This document shows positions 14,759 through 22,616 of a DNA stretch of 25,500 nucleotides, piece after piece (the stretch's first letter is position 1; the number at the start of each line of letters is the position of its first letter). Source of the stretch: an uncultured Eubacterium sp. GTDB lineage: Bacteria > Bacillota > Clostridia > Lachnospirales > Lachnospiraceae. The DNA lies in assembly GCA_910584065.1 (NCBI GenBank), contig CAJTZN010000049.1, positions 1 through 25,500 on the forward strand, written 5' to 3'. The notes below the pieces were generated by a model, which saw only the letters and a program-made list of their open reading frames with translations, did not search any database and was not told where the DNA came from. The translations under genes were made by a program, and so were the position numbers.

Positions 14759-15298
14759 CTATTTCTTGAACGGCATACCAAACTGTGCCAACAATTCTCG
14801 TGCTTCTTCGTCCGTATGGGCAGTTGTCACAAAGATAACGTCCATTCCTCTTACCTTATCTACCTTGTCATACTCGATCTCCGGGAAGATCAACTGCTCT
14901 TTAATGCCAAGCGCATAGTTGCCACGGCCGTCAAATGCGTTTGGATTCACGCCTCTGAAGTCTCGAACCCGCGGAAGCGCCAGATTGATCAGACGATCAA
15001 CGAATTCATACATTTTCTCCCCGCGGAGCGTCACTTTGCATCCGATCGGCTGGCCTTCACGGAGCTTGAAGTTTGCGACAGATTTCTTAGCCCTGGTAAC
15101 GACAGCTTTCTGTCCTGTAATGATCTCAAGGTCACTGATCGCTGTATCCAGCACCTTTGAATTTTCCTTTGCTTCACCAACGCCCATATTGATCACAACT
15201 TTCTCGAGCTTTGGTACTTGCATTACATTTCCATATTCAAATTTTTTCTGCATACTCGGAACAATCTCGTTCAAGTATGTTTCTTTTAATCTACTCAC
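14759..15298 (-). CDS. rplE: 50S ribosomal protein L5
   Basis: 179 residues. MSRLKETYLNEIVPSMQKKF, VPKLEKVVINMGVGEAKEN, LREGQPIGCKVTLRG and VNPNAFDGRGNYALGIKEQ are typical. L5 binds 5S rRNA and contacts the P-site tRNA. The start is GTG at 15296-15298, with AGGAGG 9 bases upstream. It follows rplX by 22 bases. Confidence 0.98.
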   Translation of the reverse strand: MSRLKETYLNEIVPSMQKKFEYGNVMQVPKLEKVVINMGVGEAKENSKVLDTAISDLEIITGQKAVVTRAKKSVANFKLREGQPIGCKVTLRGEKMYEFVDRLINLALPRVRDFRGVNPNAFDGRGNYALGIKEQLIFPEIEYDKVDKVRGMDVIFVTTAHTDEEARELLAQFGMPFKK

Positions 15299-15320
15299 CT
15301 AAAAGTACCTCCTCTCTCCA

Positions 15321-15629
15321 TTAATCAATCACTGCACCGGTAGCTTTTGCATAACGGACTTTTGCCTTTCCGTCCTCGGTTTTAAATCCAATCCTTGTAA
15401 CCTTCCCATCCACTACATACATGACATTAGAAATATCAAACGCTGCTTCCTCTTCAATAATTCCGCCTTTTGTATTTGACTGGTTTGGCTTCACATGTTT
15501 TTTCACCTTGTTTACGCCTTCTACCTTTACTTTTCCATTCTTTACTTCCAGAACTTTTCCTTCTTTACCTTTATCTACACCGGCAATAACCCGAACGGTA
15601 TCACCTTTCTTGATTTTTGATGTTGCCAT
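15321..15629 (-). CDS. rplX: 50S ribosomal protein L24
   Basis: 102 residues. A KOW motif is at the N-terminus (KKGDTVRVIAGVDKGKEGKV), followed by VEGVNKVKKHVKPNQ and a C-terminal VTRIGFKTEDGKAKVRYAK. L24 starts 50S assembly by binding the 5' domain of 23S rRNA near the exit tunnel. ATG 15627-15629 after AGGAGG, 15 bases from rplN. Confidence 0.98.
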   Translation of the reverse strand: MATSKIKKGDTVRVIAGVDKGKEGKVLEVKNGKVKVEGVNKVKKHVKPNQSNTKGGIIEEEAAFDISNVMYVVDGKVTRIGFKTEDGKAKVRYAKATGAVID

Positions 15630-15644
15630 TTCAGGAACACCTCC

Positions 15645-16013
15645 TTATAATACTTCTGGAGCCAGAGAAACAATCTTCATAAACTGTTTGTCTCTCAGCT
15701 CTCTAGCTACAGGTCCAAAAATACGGGTTCCCCTCGGGGTCTTGTCATCTTTAATGATAACTGCCGCATTCTCATCAAAACGAATATAGGAACCGTCCGG
15801 ACGACGGATCTCTTTTACTGTACGAACAACAACGGCTTTTACTACATCTCCTTTTTTAACAACTCCGCCTGGTGTTGCATCTTTGACCGTAGCAACGATA
15901 ATATCGCCGACTGCTGCATATCTCCTGACAGAACCTCCGAGAACACGGATGCAGAGTAATTCTTTGGCACCTGTGTTATCAGCAACTTTCAGTCTCGTTT
16001 CCTGCTGTACCAT
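15645..16013 (-). CDS. rplN: 50S ribosomal protein L14
   Basis: 122 residues, the universal length, from ATG 16011-16013 with GGAGG 5 bases upstream. A longer in-frame reading would run into rpsQ and is rejected. VQQETRLKVADNTGAKELLC and RGTRIFGPVARELRDKQFMK are diagnostic. L14 lies at the subunit interface and forms an intersubunit bridge. It heads the spc segment after rpsQ; in E. coli a promoter lies here, but I see none. Confidence 0.98.
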   Translation of the reverse strand: MVQQETRLKVADNTGAKELLCIRVLGGSVRRYAAVGDIIVATVKDATPGGVVKKGDVVKAVVVRTVKEIRRPDGSYIRFDENAAVIIKDDKTPRGTRIFGPVARELRDKQFMKIVSLAPEVL

Positions 16014-16045
16014 AATAACCTCCATTCTCGCCTTCGCGAAAGCGA

Positions 16046-16300
16046 TCACTTTGCTTTTTCGATGATCTCCACAAGACGCCATCTCTTATCCTTTGACAAC
16101 GGTCTTGTCTCCATTACCTTTACTCTGTCACCAATGTTGCATTCATTCTGCTCATCATGAGCTTTTAATTTATAAGTTCTTTTTACAATCTTTCCATAAA
16201 GCGGATGTTTTACGTTGTCAACAACTGCTACAACGACCGTCTTATCCATCTTGTTACTTACAACTTTACCTGTACGAGTCTTTCTAAGATTTCTTTCCAC
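16046..16300 (-). CDS. rpsQ: 30S ribosomal protein S17
   Basis: 84 residues, OB fold. RNLRKTRTGKVVSNKMDKTV, KHPLYGKIVKRTYKLKAHDE and ETRPLSKDKRWRLVEIIEKA are typical. S17 is a primary 16S rRNA binder. The start is GTG 16298-16300, preceded by AAGGAGG. It lies in the order rplP-rpmC-rpsQ, 26 bases after rpmC. Confidence 0.98.
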   Translation of the reverse strand: MERNLRKTRTGKVVSNKMDKTVVVAVVDNVKHPLYGKIVKRTYKLKAHDEQNECNIGDRVKVMETRPLSKDKRWRLVEIIEKAK

Positions 16301-16326
16301 AACAAAATCCTCCTTTCTTGGCCTTT

Positions 16327-16536
16327 CTAGTTAGCGGCTTTGCGTTCCAGGGACATTGCCGTCTGAATACGGGCGATGTTCCGTCTAACTTCTTTGATTC
16401 TGCTTGTATTATCAAGTTGGTTTGTTGCGTTCTGGAATCTCAAATTGAACAATTCCTTCTTAGCAGCTACTAACTCGTCATTTAATTCCGCAAGTGATTT
16501 GCCTTTCAAACCATCCAAAAATTCTCTACTCTTCAC
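16327..16536 (-). CDS. rpmC: 50S ribosomal protein L29
   Basis: 69 residues from GTG 16534-16536. An upstream in-frame GTG at 16543-16545 is part of the AAGGAGGTG site itself, so the second GTG, 8 bases further, is the start. The product is a two-helix hairpin: LKGKSLAELNDELVAAKKEL, then FNLRFQNATNQLDNTSRIKE. L29 sits at the exit tunnel, near the docking site for trigger factor and SRP. The start region overlaps the end of rplP by 11 bases, suggesting coupling. Confidence 0.96.
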   Translation of the reverse strand: MKSREFLDGLKGKSLAELNDELVAAKKELFNLRFQNATNQLDNTSRIKEVRRNIARIQTAMSLERKAAN

Positions 16537-16963
16537 TGCCCGCACCTCCTTCTAAGTCTGCGCGTGAAACGATCTTGCATTTTACCGGCAGCTTATGTGT
16601 GGCAAGGCGAAGCGCCTCTCTCGCTACCTCTTCCGATACGCCGGCGATCTCGAACATAACGCGCCCCGGCTTTACTACTGCAACCCAATATTCCAATGCA
16701 CCTTTACCTTTACCCATTCGAGTTTCAGCAGGCGTCTTCGTAACCGGCTTATCCGGGAAAATCTTGATCCAGACTTTACCGCCACGCTTAATATAACGGG
16801 TCATGGCAACACGGGCTGCCTCTATCTGATTGGACTTGATCCAGGCCGGCTCCGTTGCGACGATACCATATTCACCATATGTGATCTTGTTTCCGCGCGT
16901 AGCCTTACCTCTCATAGAACCACGAAACTGTTTACGACGTTTTACTCTCTTAGGCATTAACAT
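16526..16963 (-). CDS. rplP: 50S ribosomal protein L16
   Basis: 145 residues. MLMPKRVKRRKQFRGSMRG, the TRGNKITYGEYGIVATEP block and the conserved MGKGKGALEYWVAVVKPGR are all present. L16 contacts A-site tRNA and 23S rRNA near the peptidyl transferase centre. The ATG 16961-16963 overlaps the rpsC stop in TAATG; a second ATG two codons on is also possible. Confidence 0.98.
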   Translation of the reverse strand: MLMPKRVKRRKQFRGSMRGKATRGNKITYGEYGIVATEPAWIKSNQIEAARVAMTRYIKRGGKVWIKIFPDKPVTKTPAETRMGKGKGALEYWVAVVKPGRVMFEIAGVSEEVAREALRLATHKLPVKCKIVSRADLEGGAGSEE

Positions 16964-17661
16964 TATTTATCGCTCCCTTCCTTTGCACTAGCTTTAGCTG
17001 GTGAATTGTCTCTAGACGATTTTTCACCTTTGGTTGGAAGTACTTCTCCATGATAGATCCATGTCTTAACACCGATCTTACCATACGTTGTATTTGCTTC
17101 TGCAAATCCGTAGTCAATGTCCGCACGCAGCGTCTGAAGCGGGATATTTCCCTCGCTGTAGAACTCCGTACGAGCCATGTCTGCACCGCCGAGACGTCCG
17201 GAACATGCGGTCTTGATCCCCTGCGCGCCGGCTTTCATCGCCCTGCCCATGCAGGATTTCATCGCGCGGCGGAAGGAAATACGGTTTTCTAACTGCTGTG
17301 CGATATTCTCAGCTACAAGCTGCGCATCGCTGTCCGGTTTTTTCACTTCCTTAATATCAACAAGGATCTTCTTCTCCGAAAACTTGACGAGTTCGCCTTT
17401 CAGCTTCTCAATCTCCGCGCCGCCTTTTCCGATGACGACACCAGGCTTCGCTGTATATACGATCACTTTAATGCGTTCGCTCGTTCTCTCGATCTCGATC
17501 TTGGAAACACCTGCATGATACAGTTTTTTCTTCAAGAACTCACGAATTTTATAATCTTCCACAAGATTATCAGCAAAATCTTCCGGTTCCGCAAACCATC
17601 TGGACTCCCAGTCTTTGATAATGCCGACTCTTAAACCATGAGGATTAACTTTTTGTCCCAT
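16963..17661 (-). CDS. rpsC: 30S ribosomal protein S3
   Basis: 232 residues. GQKVNPHGLRVGIIKDWESR at the N-terminus, a KH domain with VVIGKGGAEIEKLKGEL, and the C-terminal domain with GRLGGADMARTEFYSEGNIP and RADIDYGFAEANTTYGKIGV. S3 lines the mRNA entry channel and has unwinding activity there (family knowledge). The acidic/serine-rich tail after GEVLPTK is variable between species. Order rplV-rpsC-rplP with TAATG overlap to rplP. Confidence 0.98.
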   Translation of the reverse strand: MGQKVNPHGLRVGIIKDWESRWFAEPEDFADNLVEDYKIREFLKKKLYHAGVSKIEIERTSERIKVIVYTAKPGVVIGKGGAEIEKLKGELVKFSEKKILVDIKEVKKPDSDAQLVAENIAQQLENRISFRRAMKSCMGRAMKAGAQGIKTACSGRLGGADMARTEFYSEGNIPLQTLRADIDYGFAEANTTYGKIGVKTWIYHGEVLPTKGEKSSRDNSPAKASAKEGSDK

Positions 17662-17676
17662 TGTTTTCTCCTTTCA

Positions 17677-18063
17677 CTATCTCTCATTCAAGATCACTGT
17701 AATATGGCTCATTCTCTTCTCAATGCGGTAAGCCGTACCACGAGCTCTTGGGCGAATTCTCTTCATCGTCGTTGCTTTATTGGCAAAGCACTCCTCGACA
17801 TATAGAGTTTCCGGATCCATTCCATTATTATTTTCAGCATTTGCAATTGCAGATTTTAACAACTTCTCAACTACAGATGACGCATACCTAGGATTGTAGG
17901 CCAATATACCGAGTGCGGTCTGAACGTCCTTGCCGCGGATGGCATCCAGTACGAATGCCGCTTTCTGCGCGGATATTCTGGCGTACGACAACTTGGCAGA
18001 TGGTCTGGTATCTTTATTTTGGTTTCTTTCTTTCTTAATCTGTGATCTATGTCCTTTAGCCAC
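17677..18063 (-). CDS. rplV: 50S ribosomal protein L22
   Basis: 128 residues. AKLSYARISAQKAAFVLDAI starts the globular domain. The long beta-hairpin ending RIRPRARGTAYRIEKRMSHI extends into the exit tunnel, where macrolide-resistance changes occur in other species. The start is GTG 18061-18063 with AAAGGAGG upstream. A 91-base gap with a small hairpin separates it from rpsS. Confidence 0.98.
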   Translation of the reverse strand: MAKGHRSQIKKERNQNKDTRPSAKLSYARISAQKAAFVLDAIRGKDVQTALGILAYNPRYASSVVEKLLKSAIANAENNNGMDPETLYVEECFANKATTMKRIRPRARGTAYRIEKRMSHITVILNER

Positions 18064-18104
18064 GGATGAAACCTCCTTTCAAAATTTCATAAAATCTGTC
18101 AGAA

Positions 18105-18125
18105 AGAACGCTGATTTTGCGTTCC
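18105..18125 (-). other. Small hairpin between rpsS and rplV
   Basis: Minus-strand GGAACGC-AAAATCA-GCGTTCT forms a 6-7 bp stem followed by TTC. The gap (18064-18154) is longer than its neighbours in the operon. It could be a weak attenuator or processing site; evidence is only the inverted repeat. Confidence 0.35.
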
Positions 18126-18154
18126 TTGCTGTGTGAATAGCTTTCTTATCCACA

Positions 18155-18430
18155 CTAGCGACCTTTCTTTTCATCTTTACCATGTCCACGGTAAGTTCTC
18201 GTCGAAACAAACTCTCCGAGCTTGTGTCCTACCATATCCTCGGTAATATATACAGGCACATGTTTTCTTCCGTCATGAACCGCAATGGTATGGCCTACCA
18301 TGCTCGGGAAGATCGTCGAACGACGTGACCATGTTTTAATTACTTGTTTATCTCCACTTTCGTTCATGGCATCAATCTTCTTCAGCAGATGCGCATCAGC
18401 GAATGGGCCTTTTTTTAATGAACGAGCCAT
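18155..18430 (-). CDS. rpsS: 30S ribosomal protein S19
   Basis: 91 residues: ARSLKKGPFADAHLLKKIDA, TWSRRSTIFPSMVGHTIAVH and MVGHKLGEFVSTRTYRGHGK are diagnostic. S19 pairs with S13 in the 30S head and contacts the large subunit. ATG 18428-18430 with AAAGGAGG, 29 bases after rplB. Confidence 0.98.
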   Translation of the reverse strand: MARSLKKGPFADAHLLKKIDAMNESGDKQVIKTWSRRSTIFPSMVGHTIAVHDGRKHVPVYITEDMVGHKLGEFVSTRTYRGHGKDEKKGR

Positions 18431-18459
18431 TCATTTACCTCCTTTTATTTGGGAAAAGC

Positions 18460-19305
18460 CTACTTCGCAAGTGCTTTTCCGTCTCTCCTACGAACGATCA
18501 TCTTATTTGAATGTTTATTTTTCTTTCTCGTCTTAAGACCAAGAGCAGGCTTGCCCCACGGGGTACATGGACCCGGACGCCCGATTCCGGTCTTACCTTC
18601 ACCACCGCCGTGCGGATGGTCATTCGGGTTCATAACCGAACCGCGGACCGTAGGACGGATACCCATATGGCGTTTACGTCCTGCCTTACCGATATTGATC
18701 AGGTTGTGCTCTGCATTTCCGACCTGTCCAATCGTAGCCCGGCACACAATCGGCACCATTCTCATCTCACCAGAAGGCATGCGGAGCGTCGCGTATTTTC
18801 CTTCTTTCGCCATAAGCTGCGCGCTGTTTCCAGCCGAACGGACGAACTGTCCGCCATGTCCCGGATGAAGTTCTACATTGTGTACGAGCGTACCAACCGG
18901 AATATCTTTCAGTTCCAGGCAGTTCCCGACTCTGGCTTCTGCCGTCTCGCCATTCATAACCTGCTGGCCGACTTTCAAGCCTGCCGGTGCAAGGATATAA
19001 GCTTTTTCTCCGTCTGCATAGCAGATGAGCGCGATGTTTGCCGTTCTGTTCGGATCGTATTCGATGCTCTTAACAACTGCCGGAATCCCATCTTTATTTC
19101 TCTTAAAATCAATAATCCTGTATTTTCTTCTGGAACCGCCTCCGCGGTGTCTTACTGTAATCTTACCCTGCGCGTTACGCCCTGCGTTTTTCTTCAGGGA
19201 CACGGTAAGGGATTTCTCAGGAGTAGACTTTGTAATTTCTGCAAAGTCTGAACCTGTCATCTGTCTCCTGGAAGGTGTATATGGGTTAAATGTTTTAATT
19301 CCCAT
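18460..19305 (-). CDS. rplB: 50S ribosomal protein L2
   Basis: 281 residues. MGIKTFNPYTPSRRQMTGSD starts the protein; RHRGGGSRRKYRIIDFKRNK and the peptidyl-transferase-proximal loop NPNDHPHGGGEGKTGIGRPG with its essential His are intact. L2 is required for subunit association and peptide-bond formation. ATG 19303-19305 after AAAGGAG, 15 bases downstream of rplW. Confidence 0.98.
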   Translation of the reverse strand: MGIKTFNPYTPSRRQMTGSDFAEITKSTPEKSLTVSLKKNAGRNAQGKITVRHRGGGSRRKYRIIDFKRNKDGIPAVVKSIEYDPNRTANIALICYADGEKAYILAPAGLKVGQQVMNGETAEARVGNCLELKDIPVGTLVHNVELHPGHGGQFVRSAGNSAQLMAKEGKYATLRMPSGEMRMVPIVCRATIGQVGNAEHNLINIGKAGRKRHMGIRPTVRGSVMNPNDHPHGGGEGKTGIGRPGPCTPWGKPALGLKTRKKNKHSNKMIVRRRDGKALAK

Positions 19306-19320
19306 GAGTTACACTCCTTT

Positions 19321-19620
19321 CTATAATCCTTCAAATATTTCAATATCTGCACTGTCCTCTGTCAACTGGACGATGGCTTTTTTCCTCTTCGCCGTCTTTC
19401 CTTTTGTCATACCACGTCTGCGCGTTTTGCCCTCGCAGTTCATCGTGTTCACCCTGGCAACTTTTGTCCCGGCGAACATTTTTTCTACCGCGTCCTTGAT
19501 CTGGGACTTTGTTGCGTCCGTGTGTACATAGAATGTGTATTTTTTGTATTCCATGCCCGCCATCGATTTCTCGGTGATAACCGGTTCGGAAATAATGTCA
19601 TAATATTTCAGATCTGCCAT
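19321..19620 (-). CDS. rplW: 50S ribosomal protein L23
   Basis: 99 residues. YYDIISEPVITEKSMAGMEY, YTFYVHTDATKSQIKDAVEK and VARVNTMNCEGKTRRRGMTK fit L23. It sits at the tunnel exit and is the main dock for trigger factor and SRP. The ATG overlaps the rplD stop in TAATG, and its GGAGG lies inside the end of rplD, so translation is coupled. Confidence 0.98.
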   Translation of the reverse strand: MADLKYYDIISEPVITEKSMAGMEYKKYTFYVHTDATKSQIKDAVEKMFAGTKVARVNTMNCEGKTRRRGMTKGKTAKRKKAIVQLTEDSADIEIFEGL

Positions 19621-20240
19621 TATGCGTACACCTCCTCGATTGCTGCAATGGCACTCTTCGTCATGATCACATTGTCATACTTGAGAATGTCATATACATT
19701 GATGGAGTTTGCAAATACTCCTCTTGCTGTCGGAATGTTGCGGACGGAAAGCGTCACATTTCTTCCCTCCGTATCTACAACAACCAGTGCTTTTTTCATA
19801 TCAAGGCCGTCAAGAAGTGTCTGGATCGTCTTTGTCTTCGGAGCATCCATCTCCATTCCCTCTACGACGATCAGCTTGTTCTCGCTTACCTTCGAAGATA
19901 ACGCCGCTTTCAGCGCTGCCACTTTTTCTTTCTTATTCATTTTAAACGAATAATCTCTCGGCACCGGAGCAAATACCATTCCGCCGCCTTTCCACTGTGG
20001 AGCACGGATCGAACCCTGTCTTGCATGGCCGGTTCCTTTCTGTCTCCACGGTTTTCTTCCACCGCCTCGAACTTCGGAACGGGTTTTCGCTTTCTGTGTT
20101 CCCTGACGTTTGTTAGCGAGTTGCAACACAACTGCCATATGAACCAAATGTTCATTTACTGGTGCAGCAAAGATCGAATCGTTCAATTCCATTTTTCCTG
20201 TTTCTTTGCCTTCCATATTATAAACAGATACGCTTGCCAT
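19620..20240 (-). CDS. rplD: 50S ribosomal protein L4
   Basis: 206 residues from ATG 20238-20240, 9 bases after AGGAGG; an ATG three codons earlier lies directly against the Shine-Dalgarno and is rejected. ASVSVYNMEGKETGKMELND, then the tunnel loop GGGRKPWRQKGTGHARQGS and APQWKGGGMVFAPVPRDY. L4 lines the exit tunnel. In E. coli it represses the S10 operon via its leader (family knowledge), so L4 is one candidate ligand for the leader before rpsJ. Confidence 0.98.
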   Translation of the reverse strand: MASVSVYNMEGKETGKMELNDSIFAAPVNEHLVHMAVVLQLANKRQGTQKAKTRSEVRGGGRKPWRQKGTGHARQGSIRAPQWKGGGMVFAPVPRDYSFKMNKKEKVAALKAALSSKVSENKLIVVEGMEMDAPKTKTIQTLLDGLDMKKALVVVDTEGRNVTLSVRNIPTARGVFANSINVYDILKYDNVIMTKSAIAAIEEVYA

Positions 20241-20264
20241 CTGTGTCATCCTCCTTTCCGAAAG

Positions 20265-20894
20265 TTATGCCTTTACGGATTCTTTAATGATTACGGTTGA
20301 TTTCTTCGGCCCCGGTACAGCGCCTTTTACGAGAAGCAGATTGTCCTCTGCATCCACTCTTACGATCTCAAGGTTCTGAACCGTAACTTTTACTGCGCCC
20401 ATCTGGCCAGGCATTTTCTTGCCCTTAAATACTTTGCTGGGATCCGATGCAGAACCATTGGAACCCGCATGTCTATGGAATTTGGAGCCGTGACCCATCG
20501 GTCCGCGGGACTGTCCGTGGCGCTTGATGGCGCCCTGGAATCCTTTACCTTTGCTCGTGGCCGTTACGTCGATCTTGTCACCGGCTTCAAAAATATCTGC
20601 TTTGATTTCCTGTCCTAATTCATACTCCTCTGCATTGTCAAACTTAAACTCTGTGAGGAACCTCTTATTCTCCACTCCTGCTTTCGCAAAGTGTCCCTGT
20701 TTCGGCTTGTTTACCAACTTCTCACGAATGTCGCCAAAACCAACCTGTACTGCGCTGTATCCGTCCGTCTCCTCATTTTTGATCTGAGTTACGAAAACCG
20801 GGCCAGCCTCGAGCACAGTAACCGGTGTCAAAACACCGTCTTCGTTGAAAATCTGTGTCATTCCAACTTTTTTCGCTACGATAGCTTTTTTCAT
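20265..20894 (-). CDS. rplC: 50S ribosomal protein L3
   Basis: 209 residues. MKKAIVAKKVGMTQIFNEDG, TSKGKGFQGAIKRHGQSRGP, GHGSKFHRHAGSNGSASDPS and KVFKGKKMPGQMGAVKVTVQ are diagnostic. L3 reaches the peptidyl transferase centre and is an early 50S assembly protein. ATG 20892-20894 has a strong AAGGAGG site. It is preceded by an unusually long 270-nt gap with two strong hairpins. Confidence 0.98.
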   Translation of the reverse strand: MKKAIVAKKVGMTQIFNEDGVLTPVTVLEAGPVFVTQIKNEETDGYSAVQVGFGDIREKLVNKPKQGHFAKAGVENKRFLTEFKFDNAEEYELGQEIKADIFEAGDKIDVTATSKGKGFQGAIKRHGQSRGPMGHGSKFHRHAGSNGSASDPSKVFKGKKMPGQMGAVKVTVQNLEIVRVDAEDNLLLVKGAVPGPKKSTVIIKESVKA

Positions 20895-21162
20895 CTGATA
20901 ACCTCCTTATTACAAGTTTGAGCGCCCTTGCGCAAACTTGCAAGCGAATGAGTTCACTTTGTGAACTTGTTCGCTTTCTCCTAAAATTTCTACAGCGGAT
21001 TGTTTTCATAATTGTCCGTTCCTTCTTATCTATATAGAAAGGCAACCTGGAGCAAAAAGCGGAAAGCAATCATCCTAGATGGTAACGCCTCGTTCTGAAC
21101 CGGAAAACGGGTTACCTGTTAGGACCGGGGGACTGTCTTACCACCCCGTATGTTTTTGGGTA
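20895..21162 (-). promoter_or_regulatory. Hairpin-rich region between rpsJ and rplC
   Basis: 268 nt with no supported gene. On the minus strand, in order, GGTAAC..CGTT..AACG..GTTACC forms a stem-loop (about 21074-21110). Then GCGAACAAGTTCAC-AAA-GTGAACTCATTCGC (20944-20974; 12 of 14 pairs) and CAAGTTTG/CAAACTTG with an inner CGC/GCG pair (20913-20940) form two adjacent strong hairpins. The last one ends just before the rplC Shine-Dalgarno. No T-run follows, so these are not ordinary terminators. A role in translational control of rplC, mRNA processing or an r-protein leader is inference. Confidence 0.6.
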
Positions 21163-21477
21163 TTATTTCATTTTTATATCAATTGCAACCCCAGCAGGCA
21201 TTTCCAAACGGGATAACGCATCTACTGTCTTCTGTGATGGCTTCAACACATCGATCAGTCTTTTATGTGTTCTCTGCTCAAACTGCTCTCTGGAGTCTTT
21301 GTACTTGTGTACCGCACGAAGGATCGTGATAATCTCTTTCTTCGTCGGAAGTGGTACGGGTCCACTCACCTTTGCTCCTGTTTTCTTCACAGTTTCGATC
21401 AGCTTTGCAGCTGCAAAATCGATCAGTTGATGATCGTATGCTTTTAAAATGATCCTCATTGTCTGTTGACTTGCCAT
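21163..21477 (-). CDS. rpsJ: 30S ribosomal protein S10
   Basis: 104 residues from ATG 21475-21477, with AGGAGG 11 bases upstream; an in-frame GTG 22 codons earlier would add a non-family extension and is rejected. MRIILKAYDHQLIDFAAAKL, GPVPLPTKKEIITILRAVHK and FEQRTHKRLIDVLKPS are typical. S10 is part of the 30S head and, as NusE, of antitermination complexes. It is the first gene of the S10 operon, behind a consensus-like promoter and a leader of about 350 nt. Confidence 0.98.
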   Translation of the reverse strand: MASQQTMRIILKAYDHQLIDFAAAKLIETVKKTGAKVSGPVPLPTKKEIITILRAVHKYKDSREQFEQRTHKRLIDVLKPSQKTVDALSRLEMPAGVAIDIKMK

Positions 21478-21829
21478 AAAAAAAGCCGCCTCCTTTTCGT
21501 ACTTATAATATGATAGTACGACAAGTGGTGACTGTACACTCATCCGTGTGTGTCATGCCGGTTCTTACAAAAGTGCCATCCTCGGATGACATATCACAGG
21601 CTTGTGATCCTCTTTTCCTGCACACACTTATATGGTTCGTACAGTGACTTGCCGTCAGGTTTACCGACCCCGGCATCTCCGGCGCTTCTTCCACACCGGT
21701 CGGAATTTTTATGTTCCTGCCGAAATCTCTTGACATTCGCTCCACGGAAAACCCATCCGGAATCTCATCCTCGCAGATAAGAGCCGCTACGATGGCAACC
21801 TCACGCTTCTTCGCTATCATGTCACAGCA
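21478..21829 (-). promoter_or_regulatory. S10-operon 5' leader RNA with alternative stems
   Basis: Between the predicted start of transcription and rpsJ. On the minus strand an outer stem ACTGTAC/GTACAGT (21639-21645 with 21531-21537) encloses ATCACA-AGCC-TGTGAT (21593-21608) and a region where TGTCAT (21586-21591) can pair either with ATGACA (21551-21556) or locally as TGTCATC-CGAG-GATGGCA (21574-21591). Mutually exclusive pairings inside a closed domain suggest a regulatory leader. S10 leaders responding to an r-protein are known in several phyla. The ligand here is unknown. Confidence 0.55.
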
Positions 21830-21835
21830 CTAGCC

Positions 21836-21864
21836 ATTATACACCAGGTTTCTCGAAAATGCAA
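21836..21864 (-). promoter_or_regulatory. Main sigma-A promoter of the ribosomal superoperon
   Basis: TTGCAT (21859-21864), a 17-base spacer and a perfect TATAAT (21836-21841) on the minus strand; the start is expected near 21829. An AT-rich inverted repeat (ACTTTTT/AAAAAGT) lies just upstream. No other good promoter is visible before rplC, so most of the S10-spc genes should depend on it. Confidence 0.85.
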
Positions 21865-22012
21865 GCACTTTTTGGAAAAAGTTTTGCGTCCTGCACCTTG
21901 GTTCTCAATTGCCAACCTAAAATCCATCCCCAATTCAAGAACTGTGGGATTTACTCTGGCAAACCACCCCGATAGAAATTTATCAACACTCCGTTATTTT
22001 ATTATAATCTTC

Positions 22013-22375
22013 CTAACCCTGCGAATGTATTGCGTCATTTCTTGATAAAAGATATAAGCAATACTGGTTCATGCTGATCCCTTCCCGTTTGGACTGTTCG
22101 GAAAGCTGACGGTGCAGGCTTTTGGGAATCCGTAACTTAAACTGCCCGGAATAATCATTCAGGCCGTCCGGCACCGGAATCTCCTGTCCTTCCTCCAGTG
22201 CAGCCAAAATCCACTCTTTCTTTGCGTCCTCCGCATTATTTAATGCCGATTCCAGAGTTTCCCCACAGGTCATGCAGCCCGGCAGTTCCGGGAACATTAC
22301 GGCATAGCCCCCTTCTTCCTTATCCGGCACAACCTCCATGCGATAAGGCAGCTCCATATATTCATTCAGCGTCAT
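22013..22375 (-). CDS. hicB: HicB-family antitoxin
   Basis: 120 residues from ATG 22373-22375. The N-terminal half (EGGYAVMFPELPGCMTCGET, then LESALNNAEDAKKEWI) is the degenerate RNase-H-like HicB fold that binds the toxin. The C-terminal part (FKLRIPKSLHRQLSEQSKRE and GISMNQYCLYLLSRND) is a ribbon-helix-helix DNA-binding domain. It neutralises HicA and represses the pair's promoter. The start overlaps hicA by 14 bases, with GAGGTGG upstream. The order toxin then antitoxin is usual for hicAB. Confidence 0.93.
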   Translation of the reverse strand: MTLNEYMELPYRMEVVPDKEEGGYAVMFPELPGCMTCGETLESALNNAEDAKKEWILAALEEGQEIPVPDGLNDYSGQFKLRIPKSLHRQLSEQSKREGISMNQYCLYLLSRNDAIHSQG

Positions 22376-22616
22376 CGGTATCCACCTCACTCTCTATTGC
22401 TTCCTTAACCATTTCCACATATACTTTCTTTATTGGTTCGTGTTTTGGTATCGTAACCGGCCTGCACCCTTCTTTTCGAAAAGTACAGTGGCTGCTGCCG
22501 CCTTTTGGCTGGCTCATCCTGTAGCCGTAACTCTCCAACACCTTCCGCAGCTCATCAAAACGCATGTCATTTGACAAAGAACATATCTTTTCTAATAGTT
22601 TATCCCACTTTGACAC
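22362..22616 (-). CDS. hicA: HicA-family mRNA interferase toxin
   Basis: 84 residues from GTG 22614-22616, preceded by GGGAGG. It has the dsRBD-like HicA fold: FDELRKVLESYGYRMSQPKG, then GSSHCTFRKEG with the catalytic His43, then VTIPKHEPIKKVYVEMVKEA. Such toxins cut mRNA independently of the ribosome. At 84 residues it is slightly longer than the minimal ~60-residue HicA because of an N-terminal helix. All core residues are present, so it is probably active. Confidence 0.93.
   Translation of the reverse strand: MSKWDKLLEKICSLSNDMRFDELRKVLESYGYRMSQPKGGSSHCTFRKEGCRPVTIPKHEPIKKVYVEMVKEAIESEVDTDDAE

Noticed and set aside
21503..21820. A 105-codon minus-strand frame upstream of rpsJ
   Set aside because: Its ATG lies about 10 bases from the predicted transcription start with no Shine-Dalgarno, the peptide resembles no family I know, and the region forms RNA stems. 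It is treated as a leader RNA.
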